From Filimonas sp. (lineage in GTDB: Bacteria > Bacteroidota > Bacteroidia > Chitinophagales > Chitinophagaceae): 64,000 nt of DNA. Each line of letters begins with the position of its first letter. Position 1 is the first letter of the stretch. Under the pieces are notes generated by a model. The model was not told the origin of the DNA and made no database searches. It saw only the letters and a program-made list of their open reading frames with translations. Below, piece by piece: positions 58,550 to 64,000 of this stretch. The stretch covers positions 930,001-994,000 of the forward strand of contig JAFKHH010000011.1 of NCBI GenBank assembly GCA_017306865.1, in the 5' to 3' direction. A program made the translations under genes and the position numbers.

Positions 58550-59908
58550 ATGATAAGGACTCTTTTACCCTTGCTGTTCTTATGTTGCACTATAACGGGC
58601 ATTGCCCAGCCTGCTCAACCGGTTAGTGAGCGTATAAACGAATACCTGGTAGCGGCACAACGTGCCGGACTGTTAAACGGAGCAGCCTTAGTATCCAAAG
58701 GAGATACGATCTTATGGCAACACGGATATGGTTTCAAAGACCTGGATAAGAAAGCGATAGCAGATTCATCTTCTCTCTTCCAGATCGGATCACTCACAAA
58801 ATCATTCACCTCCACACTTATTTTTCAATTGCAAGAGCAAGGGCTACTGCAACTGACAGACAAGCTGGAAAAGTTCTTCCCATTTTATACTGTTGGCGCT
58901 AAAGTAACAATAGAGCAGTTGCTGGCACATACCGGCGGCATCTATGAGTATAGCCGCGACTCCGTATTCATGGCATCTATTTATAGCGGGCATTTTTCCC
59001 AGGATGCATTCTGGAAGCTGATTGGTAATAAACCGCTCGACTTTGCACCCGGATCAAAGTATAGTTATAGCAACTGTGGATACGTGATACTTGGCTACGT
59101 AGCAGAAAAAGTAACAGGTAAATCTTATTGGCAGTTAATACGCGAAGGCATTTTTGAAAAAGCAGGAATGGTACACTCCGGTTTTGATTTTATAAAAACG
59201 CCCAAACTCTACCGGGCAACAGGCTACAAGTGCATGCACTGTCAGCCACCACAAATAGAGCGAATAGTAGACTCAACATATACAGGTGGCGCAGGCTCCA
59301 TCTATACTACTTCCGCAGACCTTTATCGCTTCAGTAGGGCATTACTCTCCGGTAAACTTATCAGTACAACTACTCTTGCCAAAGCATTCACACCAGTACT
59401 GCAGAACTATGCATACGGTTGGGCAACGCAGGAAATATTAGGTAAGCAAACGGTAATGCACGAAGGCGCTATTCCAGGTTTTCTTACGTTAATGGCTTTA
59501 ATACCCGCGGACCAATATTGCATTGTATTACTCACCAATAACCGAGATAGAAAAACAGACCTCCGTCGTTGCTACATAGATCTCTTTAAAATATTGTATA
59601 ATCAACCGTATGTATTGCCCCGCATTCCTGTCACATTACCACAGGAGCTGCTTGCTGATTATGCAGGCGATTTCGAGCTGGTAGATAATCCATCCTTCAA
59701 AGGTTATATACGGGTAGACAACGGGCATTTTTTGCTTTCATGGAACAAGGATAAACCAGGTGAATTGTTCGCAGAAAAAAAAGATTTCTTCTTTAGTGAT
59801 ACCTATGATATGCAACTAAGTTTTTCGCGCGACAGTAACGGAAAAGTTAATGGGTTTACAGCCTACTCGGCAGGAAAATCATTTGTGTATCGCCGCATTG
59901 CATTGTAA
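58550..59908 (+). CDS. Secreted serine beta-lactamase-like hydrolase 2
   Basis: This 452-residue exported protein has a signal peptide (LLPLLFLCCTITGIAQ). Its motifs are S81-L-T-K84, Y173-S-N175 and H304-E-G306. A short C-terminal beta-domain (ITV-like LPQELLADYAGDFELVDNP onward) follows. It is about 100 residues shorter than hydrolase 1 and has a Cys pair in the middle (CMHCQPP). Such proteins may act on D-amino-acid peptides. It lies between the tandem repeat island and hydrolase 3, from which it is separated by 39 bases, so 2 and 3 are probably cotranscribed. Confidence 0.92.
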   Translation: MIRTLLPLLFLCCTITGIAQPAQPVSERINEYLVAAQRAGLLNGAALVSKGDTILWQHGYGFKDLDKKAIADSSSLFQIGSLTKSFTSTLIFQLQEQGLLQLTDKLEKFFPFYTVGAKVTIEQLLAHTGGIYEYSRDSVFMASIYSGHFSQDAFWKLIGNKPLDFAPGSKYSYSNCGYVILGYVAEKVTGKSYWQLIREGIFEKAGMVHSGFDFIKTPKLYRATGYKCMHCQPPQIERIVDSTYTGGAGSIYTTSADLYRFSRALLSGKLISTTTLAKAFTPVLQNYAYGWATQEILGKQTVMHEGAIPGFLTLMALIPADQYCIVLLTNNRDRKTDLRRCYIDLFKILYNQPYVLPRIPVTLPQELLADYAGDFELVDNPSFKGYIRVDNGHFLLSWNKDKPGELFAEKKDFFFSDTYDMQLSFSRDSNGKVNGFTAYSAGKSFVYRRIAL

Positions 59909-59947
59909 AAGAAAATTGAAAAATTAATTATTAGAAATAGGTTCCCG

Positions 59948-62248
59948 ATGTTAATCAAAACAATCTTTGGAGTAACTGCGGCATTGTTGTGCCAGGCAGC
60001 TATTGCACAATCCCCTCTTATGAAAATAGTACGGGGTATAGTCATAAATGATTCTACCGGAGAAGGGCTTTGCAATGCAACGGTTCAGTTGAAAGGAAGC
60101 AGCCTGCATACACTTACCAATGAAACCGGGCAGTTCATTCTTAAATGGCCCCATGCAGAAAATACAGATAGCATACAAGTCTCTCACATCGGGTATCGCT
60201 CATCCGTTCTGGTAGTAAATGCACGCGATACAAATGCGTTTACTGTCCGCATGCACCCTGAAACAGAGCAACTGGAAGGCGTGGTTGTTAAAACGGCTGT
60301 TAACCCGCTTGCACTAATCAGTAAAGCGATCGCCCTAATCCCTAAAAATTATCCACAGCATCCCTATCTATCTCACGGTTTTTACAGGTGGGTAGGCTGC
60401 CAGGATAAGAATGTGATTGATGTATCAGAAGCGGTGTTTGACCTGTACAATGAAAGCTATGCAGCCAAAGGAAAACAATTCAAACTGGTAAAAACAAGGT
60501 TTGAACAAGACTTCGTTCCCTTTAAAGGGTTGGAAGTAGGGCTTGGTTCCAGCCCCGGAAGTATTATCGACGATGACCTGGTAGCAGATATAGAAAAGTC
60601 TGACTTGCTGAACAAAAGCGGGTTAAAAGATCACCAGTTCTTTTATAAAGGCATAGTGAACTATAACGGGAAGAAAGCCTATGAAATATGGTTTGATCAG
60701 AAGGATGGTGTAAAAAGAGCATTGTTTGAAGGAAAGCTATTCCTGGGTGTAGATGATATGGCCTTTCTCCAGGTAAGCATGCACTATAGTGCGAAAGGAT
60801 TGAAGTATTGGGAACCACCTTTGTTTACAAAAGTTGCGCTAATGGTTATGCGCGTGAAGTGGGATATTCTTCATGCAGAAACAATCGTTGCCTATAACAA
60901 GTATGGTAGTTATTATTACCTCGATCATGTACGTTCAGACGCGCGATGGCATCTCTCACATGGCAGGCGCATTTTTGATATAAACCCGCTTAATGTAAAC
61001 TATCATTATGTAGTTACCGGTATAGATACATCAGATGCAAAACCGTTTGCCCGCAAGGAGATCGTGCGCCGGTCAAAGCTGGTAGAAAGCCTGAGCCCGG
61101 ACAAACTGGATAGTACAGATGAAGTATTCTGGCGAAATTATAATGTACTGAAAGCAGACTTTAATGTAGACTCCGCAGTGCATGTAATGCAAACACATAA
61201 CGCATCGCTGAACCAAAAACAAAATGTAAAAAAGTTATTATCTCACTGGCCCAACGACAAAGCAATACGAATTGATTCTATTCTCTCGTACTATTATGCG
61301 AAAGGGCAGTTTAACGGCACTGCGCTGGTGCAGTATAAAGGGAAAGTTATTTTAGCAAAAGGCTATGGTATGGCAGATAAAGAAAGAAATATGCCTAACG
61401 CGCCCACAACGCAGTTTCGTATCGGGTCTACCTCCAAGCAGTTTACCGCCATGCTGATCATGCAACTGGTAAATAAGCATGCGTTGCAGCTAAGTGATAC
61501 TATTGGTAAATTTTTGCCCGGTTATGTAAATGGAAGAGTAACAGTAGCGCAATTGCTTACACACAGTTCCGGTATTCCCAATTACCTGGAAGACCCGGCA
61601 TATCAAAGTAAAGTATTAACACAAGCCTATCCGCTTAATGAGCTGATCAGGCAGTTTTGCAGTGACTCGCTGGAGTTTGATCCGGGCACTGCATTCCATT
61701 ACTCCAATAGCGGTTATGTATTACTGGCAGCTATTGCAGAAAAGCTTACTGGCAAAACATATGCAGAATTGCTACAAGAGCATATTTTTCATCCCCTGGG
61801 AATGCAGCAAAGTTATTTTGGCGAAGGAGCACACGATACTATCAACATGGCGCAGGGGTACATAGCGGGTATGCCTGCTTATCGCTATCCGGAGCAGAAT
61901 GTAGTAGGAGCAGGGAGTATTGTTTCCAGTGCAAACGACCTGCTGTTGTGGGCGAATAGTTTAGCCACTTCAAAACTGTTGCCAACGGATCTGCTAAAAG
62001 AAATGTTTGTGCCGCGTATGGAGTGGAATGAGTGGGGCGCATGGTATGGCTATGGATGGATGATAGACAGGTTACAATTTGCCGCATCAGGTAAGCATGT
62101 GGTACAATACCATCCCGGTACAGAACTCGCGTTTTATACAATGCTTGCAAGACAGCCGGACAAGAATATCGTAATTATCTTATTAAACAACTCAGAAGAC
62201 TTTCCGCGGTTTGATATGACGGACCTGATTTTGTCAACATTGAATTAG
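59948..62248 (+). CDS. Fusion: CarboxypepD_reg + middle domain + serine beta-lactamase-like hydrolase 3
   Basis: This 766-residue protein has a signal peptide (MLIKTIFGVTAALLCQAAIA). A CarboxypepD_reg-like domain (VRGIVINDSTGEGLCNATVQ through HIGYRSSVLVV, about 28-105) follows. A middle region of about 280 residues starts LISKAIALIPKNYPQHPY, as in Bacteroidota outer-membrane-associated proteins. The C-terminal hydrolase has S494-T-S-K497, Y585-S-N587 and H722-P-G724. All three catalytic motifs are intact. The fusion suggests an outer-membrane-linked or scaffolded hydrolase. Confidence 0.9.
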   Translation: MLIKTIFGVTAALLCQAAIAQSPLMKIVRGIVINDSTGEGLCNATVQLKGSSLHTLTNETGQFILKWPHAENTDSIQVSHIGYRSSVLVVNARDTNAFTVRMHPETEQLEGVVVKTAVNPLALISKAIALIPKNYPQHPYLSHGFYRWVGCQDKNVIDVSEAVFDLYNESYAAKGKQFKLVKTRFEQDFVPFKGLEVGLGSSPGSIIDDDLVADIEKSDLLNKSGLKDHQFFYKGIVNYNGKKAYEIWFDQKDGVKRALFEGKLFLGVDDMAFLQVSMHYSAKGLKYWEPPLFTKVALMVMRVKWDILHAETIVAYNKYGSYYYLDHVRSDARWHLSHGRRIFDINPLNVNYHYVVTGIDTSDAKPFARKEIVRRSKLVESLSPDKLDSTDEVFWRNYNVLKADFNVDSAVHVMQTHNASLNQKQNVKKLLSHWPNDKAIRIDSILSYYYAKGQFNGTALVQYKGKVILAKGYGMADKERNMPNAPTTQFRIGSTSKQFTAMLIMQLVNKHALQLSDTIGKFLPGYVNGRVTVAQLLTHSSGIPNYLEDPAYQSKVLTQAYPLNELIRQFCSDSLEFDPGTAFHYSNSGYVLLAAIAEKLTGKTYAELLQEHIFHPLGMQQSYFGEGAHDTINMAQGYIAGMPAYRYPEQNVVGAGSIVSSANDLLLWANSLATSKLLPTDLLKEMFVPRMEWNEWGAWYGYGWMIDRLQFAASGKHVVQYHPGTELAFYTMLARQPDKNIVIILLNNSEDFPRFDMTDLILSTLN

Positions 62249-62270
62249 GGTGCTTATTGTTGTTGTTGTT

Positions 62271-62598
62271 GTTCGACATGTTAGCGAAGCGCATGTCGAA
62301 CGCAGATAAAGCGGATTTATAATCCGTACATAGAAGGATAAACATCCTTTTTATCAATAATTCGACATGCGCTTCGCTAACATGTCGAATAGCATGTTTT
62401 TCCCCTTATTAATCTATAATTCTTTGCCCTGGTTCGTGTCCTCACGAACCAGTTTTGCTGACATGTCGAAGGGCATACGTCAAGAGTGGGCCACTTTCAA
62501 AAGATATCTTTTCACCATAACGAATGCATTTAAAAAGTGGCCCACTCTGGCGAACCTGGGCGCAAAATCCTGACAGGTCTTTAAGACCTGTCAGGATT
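62271..62598. repeat. Palindromic module cluster 3
   Basis: In order: GTTCGACATG/CATGTCGAAC (62271-62301); CGGATT/AATCCG (62312-62326); AAGGAT/ATCCTT (62334-62349); TTCGACATG/CATGTCGAA with inverted loop (62361-62389); CTGGTTCGTG-TCCT-CACGAACCAG (62429-62452); AGAGTGG/CCACTCT arms (62483-62489, 62542-62548) around the palindrome AAAAGATATCTTTT (62499-62512); AATCCTGACAGG/CCTGTCAGGATT (62566-62598). Confidence 0.88.
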
Positions 62599-62648
62599 AT
62601 ATAAAGCTTTTGCTTTCTACAATAAGTCTAAATATAGTTATTTCAAAT

Positions 62649-62686
62649 AAAAAGGTGCCAGGCATTAAAACACCTGGCACCTTTTT
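62649..62686. terminator. Bidirectional terminator
   Basis: A perfect 14-bp stem (62649-62662 with 62673-62686, core GGTGCCAGG/CCTGGCACC) with A- and T-runs lies downstream of the minus-strand M1 peptidase gene. Confidence 0.92.
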
Positions 62687-62735
62687 TAAGTCCAACAATC
62701 CAACCATTAAACAATAAAACAATTCAACCATTCAC

Positions 62736-64000
62736 CTATTTCCCATTCTCAGCAACTACATAATACAAGCGTTCTATCAACTCCTTCGTCAGTAAGTCGC
62801 TTTGAGCCTTTGTTATTTTGGCTGTTTGTAAACTAGTAGTCGGTTTTATAGAAAGTACATTGCCATCTTTGCGCAAAACGATCGGCAGGTTAAAACCGGC
62901 TACGCAGTTTGTCCAGCGATACGATACTGTAGATTTATCTTTTGATAAAGTATATTCCAGCTTTGGTATCTGCGTCGTACGCAGGTATTGGTCAAATACT
63001 TTAGACAGGTTGATGCCAGATTGTTTAGAAATGTAATTTTCTACTTGTTCCGTTGTCACCGTCTGGTGATAAAATGTCTTATTCAAACCACGTAATATCT
63101 GGCGGAATTTTTCATCGTTGTCTATTGCATGGCGAATGCTGTGCAGCATATTTGCACCCTTATAATACATGTCGCCACTGCCTTCCTCGTTTACACCATA
63201 CGGGCCAATGATCGTTCTGTCGTTACGGATGTTTTTACGAATACCGTAGCAATAGTCATTGCCTGCTTCCTTGCCGTAATAGTATTCCGTAAATAAAGTT
63301 TCACTATAGTTGGTAAAGCCTTCATGCACCCACATATCTGCTATATCCTTTGTGGTAATATTATTCGCAAACCATTCATGACCGCTTTCGTGAATAATGA
63401 TGAAATCCCATTTAGTGCCCCAGCCACTTCCGGATAAGTCACGTCCGCGATAACCATTTTTATACTGGTTACCATACGCTACAGCACTCTGGTGTTCCAT
63501 GCCAAGGTGTGGTGCATCAACCAGCTTATAACTATCCTCATAAAAAGGATAAGGGCCAAACCAGTATTCAAACGCACGCATCATCAGCTTAGCCTGTTTA
63601 AATTGCTCTTTGGCTTTTGGTAAATTATAATCCAGTACCCAATAGCTCATATCCAGCGTACCCTTTTCACCATGCAGCGTATCTGTAAAGTTTACATACT
63701 TGCCTATATACGGGATAATGTTATAACTATTGATCGGGTTTACCACCTGCCAGGTGTAAGTAGTCAGGCCATTAGCAGAAGTTTTATTAACCAGTCGTCC
63801 ATTACCTACTGCGGTAAGTGAATCCGCAACGGTAATATTCAGCTTTGCCCCATTATCCGGCTCATCGCTCTGGTGGTCCTTACATGGGTACCATACGCTG
63901 GCGCCAAGTCCCTGGCAAGCTACAGACATCCACGGACGTCCCTGTTCATCCTTCGTCCAGATCCAACCGCCATCCCATGGCGGGCGAATAGCTGCGCGTG
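62736..64000 (-). CDS. M1-family aminopeptidase (N-terminus cut off by window end)
   Basis: The frame is open to base 64000, giving the last 421 or so residues of an M1 metallopeptidase. Visible are the substrate-binding segment RPPWDGGWIW and a GAMEN-related GMEHQSAVAYGN. The zinc motif IIHESGHEWFANN (HExxH) and its third ligand Glu in WVHEGFTNYSE follow. The C-terminal part is shorter than in ERAP-type enzymes, as in bacterial secreted M1 proteins. It removes N-terminal amino acids from peptides. The start and any signal peptide lie beyond the window. Confidence 0.94.
   Translation of the reverse strand, partial: RAAIRPPWDGGWIWTKDEQGRPWMSVACQGLGASVWYPCKDHQSDEPDNGAKLNITVADSLTAVGNGRLVNKTSANGLTTYTWQVVNPINSYNIIPYIGKYVNFTDTLHGEKGTLDMSYWVLDYNLPKAKEQFKQAKLMMRAFEYWFGPYPFYEDSYKLVDAPHLGMEHQSAVAYGNQYKNGYRGRDLSGSGWGTKWDFIIIHESGHEWFANNITTKDIADMWVHEGFTNYSETLFTEYYYGKEAGNDYCYGIRKNIRNDRTIIGPYGVNEEGSGDMYYKGANMLHSIRHAIDNDEKFRQILRGLNKTFYHQTVTTEQVENYISKQSGINLSKVFDQYLRTTQIPKLEYTLSKDKSTVSYRWTNCVAGFNLPIVLRKDGNVLSIKPTTSLQTAKITKAQSDLLTKELIERLYYVVAENGK

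Larger units (their letters stand above)
62249..62735. other. 487-base gene-free island of palindromic modules
   Basis: No gene is believable here. The module cluster at 62271-62598 fills most of it, followed by the terminator at 62649 and AACAATCCAACCATTAAACA words (62693-62712). TTGTTGTTGTTG repeats (62258-62271) are a short trinucleotide run. Confidence 0.7.

Noticed and set aside
62367-62573. 68-codon open frame, plus strand
   Set aside because: It covers module cluster 3; openness is explained by palindromic words.
62258-62600. tRNA or riboswitch-like fold suggested by GGTTCGTG hairpins
   Set aside because: No cloverleaf, anticodon arm or CCA-end pattern could be built; the hairpins belong to the dispersed module families.

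Overview
The window looks like a chromosomal segment of a Bacteroidota bacterium, most likely a Chitinophagaceae-type member. The evidence is TAnnTTTG promoter elements with little sign of Shine-Dalgarno sites, LytTR/LytS pairs, CarboxypepD_reg and outer-membrane beta-barrel proteins, a DUF4382 lipoprotein, a DUF6660-type Cys-rich peptide, many secreted peptidases and glycosidases, and an RND/TolC/adaptor efflux operon. I saw no rRNA, tRNA, CRISPR array, integrase or transposase. Taxonomy is inferred from gene content only.

Layout. 1-4.5 kb: a signalling operon (5'-truncated hybrid kinase, CheR, CheB, receiver-kinase). 4.6-5.6 kb: a small membrane protein and a PepSY-like periplasmic protein. 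6.2-12.9 kb (minus): GH20 hexosaminidase, S15-type hydrolase and a large TonB-receptor-like barrel. 13.3-17.3 kb: a run of small accessory genes (YjbR-like, small membrane protein, an Imm49-like candidate, secreted orphan, lipoprotein VOC, DUF6660-like peptide, TolC-like stub). 17.5-20 kb (minus): pfkA-pyk. 20.3-28.7 kb: prolyl oligopeptidase, DEAD-box helicase, DinB protein, beta-hydroxyacid dehydrogenase and subtilase. 28.8-32.4 kb (minus): ALDH7-type dehydrogenase and a LytTR/LytS pair. 32.8-37.6 kb: lipoproteins, DoxX, DUF4382 and an APC permease. 37.7-39.2 kb: two tandem paralogous barrels. 39.4-45.3 kb: tolC-adaptor-RND efflux operon. 45.5-50 kb: hypothetical protein, RNase Z-like MBL protein, and tetR-fabF followed by a thioesterase. 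50.3-54 kb: dnaE. 54.2-55.8 kb: NlpC/P60 lipoprotein and START protein. 56.3-62.2 kb: three consecutive serine beta-lactamase-like genes, the last fused to a CarboxypepD_reg domain. 62.7 kb to the end: M1 peptidase truncated by the window edge.

The most unusual content is between the genes. Several intergenic islands are mosaics of short palindromic modules that recur kilobases apart, in different orders and orientations, with compensatory base changes that keep the palindrome. One stem position is A-T, C-G and T-A in three copies of the same module. Two near-identical 193/201-bp tandem units sit at 57.9-58.4 kb, and part of that unit recurs at 25.5 kb and, inverted, at 35.7 kb. A second layer consists of word-like AT-rich and CACAAAGG-type sequences arranged as nested inverted repeats next to gene ends. 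No mobilising enzyme is visible in the window.

Regulation that can be read includes a TetR operator filling the spacer between the -33 and -7 elements of the tetR-fabF promoter, a CAAACGTTTG palindrome over the -33 element of the efflux promoter, and several genes whose start codon lies only a few bases after a TAnnTTTG element, which suggests leaderless or very short-leader transcripts.
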